A DNA stretch of 64,000 nt from Candidatus Contubernalis alkalaceticus. GTDB taxonomy: Bacteria > Bacillota > Dethiobacteria > SKNC01. Both the position numbers and the translations under genes were made by a program. Shown here piece after piece: positions 25,331 through 34,642 of the stretch. How positions within the stretch are numbered: the stretch's first letter is position 1; each line of letters begins with the position of its first letter. The stretch is from positions 80,001 through 144,000 of the forward strand of contig NZ_CP054699.1 of assembly GCF_022558445.1 (NCBI RefSeq), read 5' to 3'. The notes beneath the pieces are model-generated. The model did no database searches and was not told the DNA's origin. It was given only the letters and a program-made list of their open reading frames with translations.

Positions 25331-25555
25331 GTGGAGAATATGCTGGTGAAAAAAGGTATTTATCTGCGAGCCGAACAGGTAGAAGTTTTGGCTGGCATTG
25401 TTTATGAAAATCGAAAAAAAGGAAAAAGGAAATTAAATGAAAGTTTATTGTGTAGAGTAGCACTGGATTTGTTATTCAATTTAGATTTTGATTTTGCCAG
25501 TTATGATACAGAAGAAGAGCTTAGTGAAGCTGTTGTAAACAAAATTAAAAAATAA
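25331..25555 (+). CDS. small hypothetical protein
   Basis: A 74-residue charged protein I do not recognise. It is rich in Lys and Glu, with a predicted helical core (YLRAEQVEVLAGIVYENRKKGKRKLNESLLCRVALDLLF) that could resemble a short ribbon-helix-helix or regulator, but no motif is decisive. The start GTG at 25331 has GAGGGAGTGG seven bases upstream; GTG at 25322 lies in that site. It stands alone between the CAP gene and the SASP gene. Coding-like spacing and a good ribosome-binding site support expression. Confidence 0.55.
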   Translation: MENMLVKKGIYLRAEQVEVLAGIVYENRKKGKRKLNESLLCRVALDLLFNLDFDFASYDTEEELSEAVVNKIKK

Positions 25556-25657
25556 TTTTTTTGGCAATTTGTCAAACTATTGGCGTAATAATTATATAGG
25601 CAAAAACATAAGATATATAGTGCCGCTTTATTTTTTTAAAAAAGGAGTTGGCGCGAG

Positions 25658-25846
25658 TTGGGCAGAAGACGCAGAAGTGTTATGTCCGAGGAGCTTAAGT
25701 ACGAATTAGCCAAAGAACTGGGTGTCGACGACATTGTAAGAACCGAAGGATTTGCCGAAGTAAGCTCAAGAAATTGCGGGAATATGGTTAAGCTGGCGAT
25801 TAGAAGAGCCGACAGGTTTTTACAAGAAGAAAATAATAAAAAATAA
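25658..25846 (+). CDS. small acid-soluble spore protein, alpha/beta type
   Basis: A 62-residue DNA-binding protein of the alpha/beta SASP family, which coats spore DNA and protects it from UV. The C-terminal motif GFAEVSSRNCGNMVKLAIR corresponds to the family signature, and MSEELKYELAKELGVDDIV precedes it. It lies where sspF sits in B. subtilis (veg-sspF-ispE). The TTG start has AAAAGGAG about 12 bases upstream. A clear sigma-G promoter was not found; a weak CATAAGA occurs at 25607. A hairpin terminator follows. Confidence 0.9.
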   Translation: MGRRRRSVMSEELKYELAKELGVDDIVRTEGFAEVSSRNCGNMVKLAIRRADRFLQEENNKK

Positions 25847-25886
25847 AGTGGTAGGGGTATGCTAAATGCATATCCCTTTACTTTTT
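25845..25886 (+). terminator. terminator after SASP gene
   Basis: GGGGTATGC and GCATATCCC form the stem, extended by AGT/ACT, with a CTTTTT tail. Confidence 0.85.
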
Positions 25887-25968
25887 CAGTACCAAAAGCG
25901 CCAAGGGATTGGTAATATGTATAGCTATTTGAAAATTATACTAAGCTAAAAATAAAAAGAGGGATTGT

Positions 25969-26781
25969 ATGGGAGAACAAGTTCAGGGGAATTTGGTTAT
26001 TGTGGGTGGAGCGGAGGATAAAAAAAAAGATTGTATTATTTTAAGAAGAGTGATAGGCCTGGCTGGGGGAGATTCAGCCGATTTAGCTGTTTTGACAACA
26101 GCTTCTGAGAAACCGGAAGAGACAGGAGAGAGTTACAAATTAGTATTTAAAAAACTGGGGCTTAGTGAAGTAAGTATTTTTGACATTAGTAATCGACAGG
26201 ATGCTAATAATAAAAGAATAGTAAATGAGTTGGCAAAAAAAACAGGTATTTTTTTTACCGGAGGGGATCAATTAAGAATTACCAGTATTTTAGGGGGAAC
26301 ACTCTTAGGGAAAACTCTTTTGCAGATGTATCGTTTAGGTGTGGTTATTGCTGGGACCAGTGCCGGGGCTTCTGTTATGAGTGATACTATGATTATTGGG
26401 GGAGATAGTGATGAAGCCCCTCATATTTCCACTTTATCACTTGCCCCAGGGTTGGGTTTTCTGGAAGAATCCGTAGTGGACCAGCATTTTGCTCAACGGG
26501 GGAGAATTGGTAGGCTGTTGTCCGTAATTGCTTGCAATCCAAATATTTTGGGAATTGGGATAGATGAAGATACGGCGGTTGTCGTGTTTCCCCGGGGGGA
26601 ACTGGAGGTAATTGGTTCCAATTCCGTAACTATTTTAGATGGCACCAGGGTAGAGTATTCCAATGTGTCAGAACTGTCTGATGGAAAGCAGTCTTTATCT
26701 ATAACTGGGGTAACTTTACATGCCTTATCCAGCGGTGCCAGGTACAGCTTGAAGGATAGAATGCCCAAAATCATCGAATGA
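25969..26781 (+). CDS. cphB: cyanophycinase
   Basis: An S51 serine peptidase that cuts cyanophycin (a poly-Asp backbone with Arg side chains) to beta-Asp-Arg dipeptides. The 270-residue protein is full length. It has GNLVIVGGAEDKK at the start, IFFTGGDQLRI near residue 95, and the catalytic nucleophile elbow GTSAGAS near residue 128, with VVDQHFAQRGRIGRL providing the histidine region. It is followed 127 bp downstream by cyanophycin synthetase, forming a synthesis/degradation pair. A TATACT hexamer lies 26 bp upstream, but its -35 is weak. Confidence 0.94.
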   Translation: MGEQVQGNLVIVGGAEDKKKDCIILRRVIGLAGGDSADLAVLTTASEKPEETGESYKLVFKKLGLSEVSIFDISNRQDANNKRIVNELAKKTGIFFTGGDQLRITSILGGTLLGKTLLQMYRLGVVIAGTSAGASVMSDTMIIGGDSDEAPHISTLSLAPGLGFLEESVVDQHFAQRGRIGRLLSVIACNPNILGIGIDEDTAVVVFPRGELEVIGSNSVTILDGTRVEYSNVSELSDGKQSLSITGVTLHALSSGARYSLKDRMPKIIE

Positions 26782-26908
26782 GTCATGGGAGAGACTCTTT
26801 ATAGAGCTTTAATGGAAGGTTTCTGCTGAATATAAAACTTTATTTAGGAAATATTAATACCGGAAAAATTTCTTTCGTTTGATGTTGTAAAAGGAGGAGC
26901 ATAAAATA

Positions 26909-29566
26909 ATGTATATAGAAGATATTCGCGCATTTTCAGGCAGAAATATCTACAGCCATCATCCCTGTGTCCTGATGAGGTTAAATCTGCAGAAGTGGGC
27001 GGGAATCTCTACAGATATGGTTCCGGCATTTAAAGACAAACTGGTAAAAATAATACCAGAACTTAAGGAGCACCATTGTTCTCTGGGAAGGCCGGGAGGC
27101 TTTGTGGAAAGAATGGAAGAGGGTACTTTCTTTGGACATGTAATTGAACATACGGCTATTGAGCTGCAGCGGAAATTAGGTTATCCATTAAATTTTGGTA
27201 AGACCAGGGGGACAGATGATCCAAAAATATACCAGGTTATTTACAGCTTTGATGTTAAAGAGGTAGGGTTTGGTGCAGGTTATATAGCGGTTAATCTGGT
27301 GAAAAATATTTTGGAGGATAATAATTACCCCCTTAAGAAAAAATTAAAGGAGCTGGCTGGGGTTGCTGAAAAATATGATTACGGCCCCAGTACCAAAGCG
27401 ATTATAAATGCAGCCCGTAAAATAAATATACCGGTGATTGCATTAAAGGAGGGTACCAGCCTTATTCAACTGGGGACCGGAATACATCAGAAACGTTTAA
27501 ACTCAACAATAAGTTGTGAAACCAGGTGTATGGCGGTTGACCTGGCAGGGGATAAAGGCATGTGTAAAAATCTATTGGAGGAAGCAGGGATACCCGTTCC
27601 CCGGGGAGCCACTGTGGGTTCCATTAAAGAGGCTTTGGAACTGGTAGACAGTATAGGATACCCGGTGGTTTTAAAACCTCATAATGGAAACCATGGAAGA
27701 GGGGTAACCTTGAATGTGGATGGAAAAAAAGATTTGGTGGAGGCTTTTAAGGAAGCCTCTGTATACAGTTCAAGGGTTGTGGTGGAACAACAGATAGATG
27801 GTCAAAATTACAGATTGCTGGTGGTAGGGGGAAGATTGGTTGCTGCATCTAAGAGAGTTCCTCCTTTTGTTTTGGGGAATGGTGTCAGCAGTATAAAGGA
27901 GTTAATTCAGAAACTTAATTGCGAGCCTACTCGGGGGGAGGGTCATGAAAAGCCCCTGACCAGGATAAAGTTGGATTCACATATTTTGAGGGTGCTGAAA
28001 AAAAAGGGAATGGACTTAAAGTCTGTACCTTCCTATGGTGAAAAGGTAACTTTAAGGGATAACGGAAACCTGAGTACCGGAGGATATGCAGAAGATGTTA
28101 GCGATAAAGTTCATCCTGAAAATAAATATATAGCAGAAAGGGCAGCTAAAATATTAGGATTGGATATTGCTGGGGTAGATATTATATCCAAAGATATCTC
28201 TATGCCATTATTTGAGAATTATGGTTCAATTATTGAGATTAATGCCGCTCCGGGTATAAGAATGCACGAGCATCCCAGCATTGGAAAGCCTCGAAAGGCC
28301 GGGGAAGCTATTGTGAATATGCTCTTTCCTCCAGGAGCGAAGGCTCGTATACCGGTAATCAGCATAACAGGAACAAACGGAAAGACGACGGTGACTCGAA
28401 TGGTGTCTCATTTGTTAAAACAAAAGGGGTTAACCGTGGGGATGGCCAGTACCGATGGTATTTATATAAATGATCGAAGAATTATAAGGGGGGATACTAC
28501 CGGCCCCATTAGTGCTCAAACTATTTTAAAGGATTCCTCTGTTGAGGCGGCTGTTTTGGAAACTGCCAGGGGAGGAATTATCAGGGGTGGACTGGGTTAT
28601 GACTGTTGTGATATTGCGGTAATAACCAATATCAGTCATGACCACCTGGGTCAGGATGGAATTAATGATATCGAAGATCTTTTGTATGTTAAATCCCTGG
28701 TGGCAGAAGCGGTTAAGCCCGGGGGTTATGTAATTCTAAATGCCGATGACGTCAATGTTGTGGATATATCCCGCTGGGCAGCATCGGAGGTTATTTACTT
28801 CAGTAAGAAGAGCAGCAATATAATTTTAAAAAGACATTTAGCTGATGGAGGAAAGGCTGTTTTTATAAAAGGAGGGGCCATATATACAGCAGAGGATCAT
28901 AGAATCAAGTTTTTGGTAAAAGTGACCGATCTGCCGGTCACTTTAAAGGGAAAGGCATCGCATCATACTGAGAATGCTTTAGCAGCGGCATCGGTAGGCA
29001 GGGCTTTTGGGTTAAGCAGAAAAAATATAGTAAAAGGATTAAAGACCTTCTCTCTTTCACTGGATCATAATCCCGGAAGAGGTAATGTTTTTGATTATGG
29101 TAGTTTCAAAGTGATTGTGGATTATGGCCATAATGAAGCCGGATTTTTAAGTGCCGCAGAGATGGGCAGGAAAATTGGTGCCCGCCGCATGGTTGGCGTG
29201 GTAGGCGTTCCGGGGGATAGGTCTGATGAGCTTATAAAAAAAGCTGGGGCTGCTGCGGGTCGAGTTTTTGACTGTATATACATTAAAGAGGATCAATCCC
29301 TGCGGGGAAGGGAAAAAGGAGAAGTAGCCTCCCTTCTGGAAAAGGGGATAAAAGAAGCGGGAAGCAAGATAAAACCTGAAGTGATATTGAAGGAAGAAGA
29401 TGCCCTGATTACCGCACTTAAGAGGGTAGAAGAAGGAGATATAGTGATTGTTTTTTATGAAAGGCTGGAGCCAATTTTAAAAATATTGCAAAAAACAGGT
29501 GAAGTGGTGAGCCTGTCACAACCGGAAGCCAAAAGGAAAAAACATCTGGCCGGCCGGGCCATATAA
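26909..29566 (+). CDS. cphA: cyanophycin synthetase
   Basis: It polymerises Asp and Arg into the nitrogen reserve cyanophycin, using ATP. The 885-residue protein has the full domain order: N-terminal domain (about 1-160), ATP-grasp domain (about 210-480, with GYPVVLKPHNGNHGRGV and EINAAPGIRMH), and a Mur-ligase-like half. The latter has SITGTNGKTTVTRM at about residue 485 and VDYGHN near residue 735. The start ATG has AAAGGAGG upstream. Length agrees with CphA from other bacteria. Terminator follows; the next gene is ispE. Confidence 0.96.
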   Translation: MYIEDIRAFSGRNIYSHHPCVLMRLNLQKWAGISTDMVPAFKDKLVKIIPELKEHHCSLGRPGGFVERMEEGTFFGHVIEHTAIELQRKLGYPLNFGKTRGTDDPKIYQVIYSFDVKEVGFGAGYIAVNLVKNILEDNNYPLKKKLKELAGVAEKYDYGPSTKAIINAARKINIPVIALKEGTSLIQLGTGIHQKRLNSTISCETRCMAVDLAGDKGMCKNLLEEAGIPVPRGATVGSIKEALELVDSIGYPVVLKPHNGNHGRGVTLNVDGKKDLVEAFKEASVYSSRVVVEQQIDGQNYRLLVVGGRLVAASKRVPPFVLGNGVSSIKELIQKLNCEPTRGEGHEKPLTRIKLDSHILRVLKKKGMDLKSVPSYGEKVTLRDNGNLSTGGYAEDVSDKVHPENKYIAERAAKILGLDIAGVDIISKDISMPLFENYGSIIEINAAPGIRMHEHPSIGKPRKAGEAIVNMLFPPGAKARIPVISITGTNGKTTVTRMVSHLLKQKGLTVGMASTDGIYINDRRIIRGDTTGPISAQTILKDSSVEAAVLETARGGIIRGGLGYDCCDIAVITNISHDHLGQDGINDIEDLLYVKSLVAEAVKPGGYVILNADDVNVVDISRWAASEVIYFSKKSSNIILKRHLADGGKAVFIKGGAIYTAEDHRIKFLVKVTDLPVTLKGKASHHTENALAAASVGRAFGLSRKNIVKGLKTFSLSLDHNPGRGNVFDYGSFKVIVDYGHNEAGFLSAAEMGRKIGARRMVGVVGVPGDRSDELIKKAGAAAGRVFDCIYIKEDQSLRGREKGEVASLLEKGIKEAGSKIKPEVILKEEDALITALKRVEEGDIVIVFYERLEPILKILQKTGEVVSLSQPEAKRKKHLAGRAI

Positions 29567-29600
29567 ACAGGGCTGTAATTCTTTCGGCCCTGTTTTCTCA
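29566..29600 (+). terminator. terminator after cphA
   Basis: AACAGGGC and GGCCCTGTT form the stem, followed by TTCT. Confidence 0.85.
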
Positions 29601-29790
29601 TACCTGGTGTAAATGGATTTGTGCCAAGCATCATACTCTAGAGTCATCTTAATGTGTTACTAACCATTAATATTTTTAAAGAAGAAGGGAAAAGGTTTAA
29701 AATGGCGAAGTTTACCTGAAATTAAATTGCTGACAAATGATTCCTTTGTCCAAACCATTTAAAGGCACTAAGCTGGAGAGGAGAAGCTAA

Positions 29791-30645
29791 ATGGATAAAA
29801 TTTATTTTCCTGCCAGAGCTAAAATTAATCTTTCCCTGGACGTTCTTGCAAAGCGGCCGGATGGTTACCACCAGGTGGAGATGGTGATGCAGAGCATTGA
29901 ACTGGCGGACATGCTGACCTTTACCTTTAGGAAAGGTTCGGAGGTTCTTTTTACGTGTTCTCATTTAAAAGTTCCCTCAGATGACTCTAATATTATTATG
30001 AAGGCGGTACGCAGAATAAGAGAGGAAACCGGTACAAATAAAGGGGTGAGTATCCACTTGGAAAAACGTATTCCGGTGGCGGCGGGATTGGCTGGGGGAA
30101 GTACCGATGCCGCTGCAGCTCTGTTAGCATTGAATACGTTGTGGGATTTAGGTTTATCCGGAGATAAGCTCTTGGAAATAGGGGCTGAGCTGGGGGCGGA
30201 TATTCCTTTTTGTATGAAAGGTGGAACCTGTTTGGCCCGGGGGAAGGGAGAAGAGCTTACTCTTCTATCTCCATTAAGGCCAATGTGGGTGCTGCTGGTG
30301 GTTTTCCCCATTAGTGTATCTACTGCAGAAATATACGGCCATTTTCGACTGATGGGGTTAAAAGGAAGACCGGACACCTCTGCGGTTATTAAGGCCCTTG
30401 AGAAAGGTGACCTGCCGGCACTTAAAATTTCCTGTGCCAATGTTTTAGAAAGTGTTACTTTGGAAAGGTATCCCCAAATAGCCAAAAAGAAAAGAGATCT
30501 TTTAAAAAAAGGTTTTTCCGGTACTCTCATGACCGGAAGTGGCCCCACATTATTTTATTTAAGTTCTGAACGTAATGAAGTGGAGCGGGCTGTGGAGGCT
30601 TTAAGTCTGGAGGAAGAAGAATATATTATTACACGGACTATATAA
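29791..30645 (+). CDS. ispE: 4-diphosphocytidyl-2-C-methyl-D-erythritol kinase
   Basis: A GHMP kinase of the MEP isoprenoid pathway that phosphorylates CDP-ME. The 284-residue protein has ARAKINLSLDVLAKRPDGYH at the N-terminus, the ATP-binding PVAAGLAGGSTDAAA motif near residue 93, and a C-terminal MTGSGPTLF motif. Start ATG at 29791 with GGAGAGGAG upstream. It is in the conserved place after the SASP gene. purR, which follows in B. subtilis, is replaced by a nucleotidyltransferase. Confidence 0.97.
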   Translation: MDKIYFPARAKINLSLDVLAKRPDGYHQVEMVMQSIELADMLTFTFRKGSEVLFTCSHLKVPSDDSNIIMKAVRRIREETGTNKGVSIHLEKRIPVAAGLAGGSTDAAAALLALNTLWDLGLSGDKLLEIGAELGADIPFCMKGGTCLARGKGEELTLLSPLRPMWVLLVVFPISVSTAEIYGHFRLMGLKGRPDTSAVIKALEKGDLPALKISCANVLESVTLERYPQIAKKKRDLLKKGFSGTLMTGSGPTLFYLSSERNEVERAVEALSLEEEEYIITRTI

Positions 30646-30711
30646 GAATAATAATTATGTCAACACTATAGTTTTTGACCTTATTTGCAGTAATCGGAGA
30701 GGAGACAAGAC

Positions 30712-31464
30712 ATGCAAGCTTTACTGCTGGCCGGAGCCAGAGGCTCTTCCCCCCTGGTGGAAGAGTTAGGCCTTACAAATAAATCTTTAATTCCTATTCA
30801 CGGTAAGCCGATGATTCAGTATGTTTTGGAAGAGTTGAATTGTGTAAAGGGTATTAAAAAAATTACGGTGGTAGGGCCACCTGAGGAATTGAAAAAAATA
30901 AAAACGGCTGTTCCTTTTTCTATAGTTCCGGAAAAAGGGGAAATTATGGAGAATATGTTGGAGGGGTTTCGCAGCTTCTCTACTGCTGATGCCGGGCCCA
31001 CTTTTATACTTACTTCAGATATTCCTCTAATTACCTGTAAATCCCTGGAGGATTTTATAGAGAGAAGCCTTGAAACCCAGGCGGATTTTTGTTATCCGGT
31101 AATAGAAAAAGAGGTTTGTGAAAAGAAATATTCAGGGGTGGTCAGGACTTACGTCCGATTGAAAGAGGGTTTATTTACTGGGGGCAATATTTTTCTCATT
31201 GATTCTGCCATTGTGGAGAGAACAGCGAAAAAAGCTATTTCTTTTCTTGCTCTGCGCAAAAAACCCCACCTGATGGCTGTGAAACTAGGGCTTCCTTTTA
31301 TTGTTAAATTTATTTTTAAAAAAGTAAGCCTGGAGGATGCGGAAAGGAGAGCCTCAATTATCTTTGGGGTTAAGGGCAAAGCAATTATATCCCCTTATGC
31401 AGAAATCGGTTTTGACGTGGATAAAGTAAGTGATCTGCATTTAGCCGAAGAATATTTAAAATAA
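30712..31464 (+). CDS. MobA-like nucleotidyltransferase family protein
   Basis: A 250-residue GT-A-type NTP transferase. It has ALLLAGARGSS at the N-terminus, which replaces the more usual LAGGxGxR, then KPMIQYVLEEL, TVVGPPEEL, and a FILTSDIPLIT motif with the metal-binding Asp near residue 103. A GGNIFLID segment follows. Substrate unknown: molybdopterin, sugar phosphates or a nucleotidyl donor are all possible. It begins 66 bp after ispE and ends 11 bp before ilvA, so these genes may be co-transcribed. Confidence 0.75.
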   Translation: MQALLLAGARGSSPLVEELGLTNKSLIPIHGKPMIQYVLEELNCVKGIKKITVVGPPEELKKIKTAVPFSIVPEKGEIMENMLEGFRSFSTADAGPTFILTSDIPLITCKSLEDFIERSLETQADFCYPVIEKEVCEKKYSGVVRTYVRLKEGLFTGGNIFLIDSAIVERTAKKAISFLALRKKPHLMAVKLGLPFIVKFIFKKVSLEDAERRASIIFGVKGKAIISPYAEIGFDVDKVSDLHLAEEYLK

Positions 31465-31475
31465 GAGGTAAAAAT

Positions 31476-32684
31476 ATGTATGAAAGCGAAAGCATAAGCT
31501 TAAAAGATGTTCAGGAAGCGGAGAAGGTATTAAAGGGAGTGATTTCCCCGACTCCAGTTAAGTTTTCCTCCACCTTTAGTTTGATGACGGGAAACTCAAT
31601 TTATCTTAAGGCGGAAAATTTACAAAAAACAGGTTCTTTTAAGATAAGAGGGGCTTTTAATAAGTTGTATTCTCTGTCCCTTAAGGAAAAGAAAAGGGGT
31701 GTTGTGGCGGCGTCCGCTGGAAACCATGCTCAAGGGGTAGCTTTGGCAGCTGGTATTTTGGGTATTGCGGCTGTAGTGGTTATGCCGGAAAACGCTCCCT
31801 TAAGCAAGATTTCCGCTACCCAAGGGTACGGGGCCAAGGTGCTGCTTTCAGGAAAGACTTACAGCCAGGCGGAAAAATTTGCTGTTGATTTTGCTAAAAA
31901 TAAGAATATGACTCTGATTCATCCCTTTAATGATGTCATGACTATTGTGGGACAGGGCACCATCGGTCTAGAAATATTGAGAGAAGTGGAAGATGTAGAG
32001 GTAATTTTAGTTCCTGTGGGGGGAGGGGGACTTATTTCAGGTATTGCACTGGCTGTAAAAAAAATGAGGCCGGAGGTTCAGGTGGTGGGGGTTCAGACCT
32101 CCAGCTGTCCCATTCTCTGTGAGTCTTTTCGGCAGGGCCGCCTTCTTACATTGAAAAGGAACCCTACCATGGCCGATGGAATAGCGGTGGAAACTCCGGG
32201 GAATATTCCCTTTGAACTTATTAAGAAGTACGTGGATAATATAATTACCGTAGAGGAAAATGATATTGCCCAGACTATTCTGCTGCTTATGGAGAGGGCT
32301 CGGCTCATCGTGGAGGGGGCCGGGGCCGTGGGCCTTACGGCACTTCTTTCTGGCAATACTGATTTTATTAATAAAAAGCTGGTGGTGGTTTTAAGCGGCG
32401 GAAACATAGATGTTACTCTGCTGGCAAGAATTATTGACCGGGGGTTAGCCCGGAGTGGGCGCTTAATTAAGTTTACGGTGGCGATAAAAGATGCTCCCGG
32501 TTCTATAAAGGATTTGCTGGAGCTTGTTGCTTTAAAGGGAGCCAATGTCATGAGTATCAGGCATAACCGTTTAGATTTTGAGCTGCCGGTAGATTGTGCT
32601 GAAGTAGAGTTGACGCTGGAAACCAGGGACAGGGAGCATTCTGAAGAAATCGTAGAGGAACTTAGGAAAAAAGATTATATTTAA
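31476..32684 (+). CDS. ilvA: threonine ammonia-lyase (IlvA/TdcB type)
   Basis: A PLP enzyme converting threonine to 2-oxobutyrate and ammonia, the first step toward isoleucine. The 402-residue protein has the Schiff-base lysine in KTGSFKIRGAFNK near residue 55, AASAGNHAQGVA near residue 80, and the glycine loop VPVGGGGLISG near residue 182. The last 80 residues are an ACT-like domain (KFTVAIKDAPGSIKDLLELVA), giving the TdcB-with-ACT layout rather than the long IlvA. No T-box is visible before it. Start ATG at 31476, 11 bp after the previous gene. Confidence 0.92.
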   Translation: MYESESISLKDVQEAEKVLKGVISPTPVKFSSTFSLMTGNSIYLKAENLQKTGSFKIRGAFNKLYSLSLKEKKRGVVAASAGNHAQGVALAAGILGIAAVVVMPENAPLSKISATQGYGAKVLLSGKTYSQAEKFAVDFAKNKNMTLIHPFNDVMTIVGQGTIGLEILREVEDVEVILVPVGGGGLISGIALAVKKMRPEVQVVGVQTSSCPILCESFRQGRLLTLKRNPTMADGIAVETPGNIPFELIKKYVDNIITVEENDIAQTILLLMERARLIVEGAGAVGLTALLSGNTDFINKKLVVVLSGGNIDVTLLARIIDRGLARSGRLIKFTVAIKDAPGSIKDLLELVALKGANVMSIRHNRLDFELPVDCAEVELTLETRDREHSEEIVEELRKKDYI

Positions 32685-32737
32685 AATATTACTATCTTAG
32701 CATCTGTTGCAATTATTTCTAAATATTTCTAAAAGTA

Positions 32738-32767
32738 GCAGGAATTTTTTAACTGGGCGTCGAAGGG
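32738..32767 (+). promoter_or_regulatory. candidate sigma-H promoter of spoVG
   Basis: GCAGGAATT (-35, 32738-32746) and GTCGAAGGT (-10, 32759-32767) are 12 bp apart. This fits the RNAGGAWWW-N11/12-RNNGAATWW sigma-H pattern with two mismatches. spoVG in B. subtilis is the classic sigma-H gene. Confidence 0.4.
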
Positions 32768-32835
32768 TGCTAGAGGAAGAGAGAGGATGAAGAGCTTACG
32801 TTATCAGGGATAACAGGAAAGGGGCGGAATGATTT

Positions 32836-33120
32836 ATGGAGGTAACTGATGTAAGGGTCAGGAAGGTTAATCGAGATGGGAAGATGAAGGCAATCGTATC
32901 TATAACATTAGATGAACAGTTTGTAGTTCATGACGTAAGGGTTATTGACGGCAATAACGGTCTGTTCGTTGCGATGCCCAGTAAAAGGACTCCCGATGGG
33001 GAGTTTAAAGATATTGCCCATCCAATTACTTCACAGACTAGAGAGGTAATTCAGTTAGCAGTTTTGACTGCCTACGACCAGGAACTAGATAAGCAGGAAG
33101 TAGCAGAAGAATTTATTTAA
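32836..33120 (+). CDS. spoVG: septation regulator SpoVG
   Basis: A 94-residue SpoVG protein. It has [10 protein letters not shown] at the N-terminus and the characteristic [31 protein letters not shown] segment. SpoVG is a nucleic-acid-binding regulator of sporulation, cell division and surface genes. It is full length. Start ATG at 32836 with GGGGCGGAATG upstream. Neighbouring glmU is conserved in all Firmicutes. A strong terminator follows, so glmU may have a separate promoter or read through. Confidence 0.96.
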   Translation: MEVTDVRVRKVNRDGKMKAIVSITLDEQFVVHDVRVIDGNNGLFVAMPSKRTPDGEFKDIAHPITSQTREVIQLAVLTAYDQELDKQEVAEEFI

Positions 33121-33128
33121 CCATCAAA

Positions 33129-33156
33129 ACGGAGCTGAAAGCTCCTTTTTTCTTTT
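33129..33156 (+). terminator. terminator after spoVG
   Basis: GGAGC TGAAA GCTCC with T6 and a second T tract. Confidence 0.88.
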
Positions 33157-33190
33157 AGGGGAAAATTTTAACAGGACAGGAGGCATTTAC

Positions 33191-34570
33191 ATGAGCACGG
33201 CGGTGATACTGGCTGCAGGGGAAGGAACAAGGATGAAATCAGATGTGCCTAAAGTACTGCATAAATTATGTGGGAAGACTATGATTGGGCATGTTCTTGA
33301 TGCTTTGAAGCCTGTGGTGGAGAAAAGTATTGTTATTATTGGTCATAGGGCAGAAGAGGTTAGGGCTTCCATAGGAGAGAATGTAATCTATGCCTACCAA
33401 TATCAGCAGAGAGGTACCGGGCATGCGGTAAACCAGGCATTGAGTTCTATTCCAGAGCAAGGGGATGTGCTCATTGTTTGCGGAGACACTCCTCTATTGA
33501 CCCAAGATATTTTTGAAGGTCTTTTGGCTTTTCATAGGAGTGAAGGGTGTGCCGCGGTGGTTCTGACCGCTAATCTGGATAATCCTTTTGGTTACGGCCG
33601 TATAATTCGAGACAAAACAGGAAAGGTTACTAAAATTAAAGAGGAAAAGGATGCCAATGAGGAGGAGCGAAAGATTAGGGAGATAAACACCGGTACTTAC
33701 TGTGTTAATGCGCAGCTCCTCAAGGAGACTTTGGCTCTCATTTCTGATGATAATGAAAACAGGGAATATTATTTAACAGACCTGGTGGAGATTTTAAGTA
33801 ATCAGCAAAAGAAAGTATCTGCATTTAAAATTGATGATTTTTTCTTAGCTCAGGGAATCAATACCCGGGTGCAGCTTTCGGAGGCAGAAGCAGTTTTACG
33901 AAAAAGGATTAATGAAAAATTAATGCTGGAAGGGGTTACTATGGTGGACCCTGCCTCAATCTACATTGACGTGGATGTCAAGGTAGGAAAGGACACTGTA
34001 ATTATGCCTCAAACCATAGTTCAGGGTCGCACCCAAATTGGGGAGAGATGTGTGATTGGACCGCAAAGTCGTCTGGTGGATTCCACATTGGCAGATAAGG
34101 TAACTTTCCAAAATTCTATTATTTTAGAGAGCATTGTGGAAGAGGAAGCTAACATCGGCCCCTTTGCTTACATCCGTCCGGAGTCCCGTATCTGTCGTGG
34201 AGCAAAGGTAGGAGACTTTGTAGAGATTAAAAAATCTCAGATCGGGAGCGGGAGTAAGGTGCCACATTTGAGTTATGTCGGGGATACTACCGTGGGAGAA
34301 AGGGCCAACCTGGGAGCCGGCACCATAATTGTGAATTACGATGGGGTTACTAAACATCACAGCTATATAGAAGATGGAGCCTTTGTGGGGTGCAATAGCA
34401 ATCTAATCGCTCCGGTAGTTATAGGAGAAGGGGCTTATGTGGCGGCCGGTTCTACCATTAAAGAGAATGTGCCCCAAAATGCCCTGGCCATTGGAAGGGC
34501 TGCCCAGGTTAACAAATTAAAGGGAGCAGAGCGTCTTCGTTCCATATTAAAATCAAAAAAGAATAAATAG
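33191..34570 (+). CDS. glmU: bifunctional GlmU (UDP-GlcNAc pyrophosphorylase / GlcN-1-P acetyltransferase)
   Basis: It makes UDP-GlcNAc for peptidoglycan. The 459-residue protein has an N-terminal uridylyltransferase domain with AVILAAGEGTRMKSDVPKVLH, RGTGHAV, and CGDTPLL near residue 100. The C-terminal left-handed beta-helix acetyltransferase starts near residue 250 and includes NLGAGTIIVNYDG and VGCNSNLIAPV. Lengths and domains are normal. Start ATG at 33191 with GGACAGGAGG upstream. prs follows 72 bp after. Confidence 0.97.
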   Translation: MSTAVILAAGEGTRMKSDVPKVLHKLCGKTMIGHVLDALKPVVEKSIVIIGHRAEEVRASIGENVIYAYQYQQRGTGHAVNQALSSIPEQGDVLIVCGDTPLLTQDIFEGLLAFHRSEGCAAVVLTANLDNPFGYGRIIRDKTGKVTKIKEEKDANEEERKIREINTGTYCVNAQLLKETLALISDDNENREYYLTDLVEILSNQQKKVSAFKIDDFFLAQGINTRVQLSEAEAVLRKRINEKLMLEGVTMVDPASIYIDVDVKVGKDTVIMPQTIVQGRTQIGERCVIGPQSRLVDSTLADKVTFQNSIILESIVEEEANIGPFAYIRPESRICRGAKVGDFVEIKKSQIGSGSKVPHLSYVGDTTVGERANLGAGTIIVNYDGVTKHHSYIEDGAFVGCNSNLIAPVVIGEGAYVAAGSTIKENVPQNALAIGRAAQVNKLKGAERLRSILKSKKNK

Positions 34571-34642
34571 CAGCAGGAAAATCTTTTATATAAAGAGAAA
34601 ATAAAGTATGCATAGATAATGAAGAGCAGGGGGTCTAAAAAA

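Noticed and set aside
29961-30548. A 195-codon antisense frame inside ispE
   Set aside because: It lies entirely opposite an unmistakable ispE; no ribosome-binding site or family resemblance.
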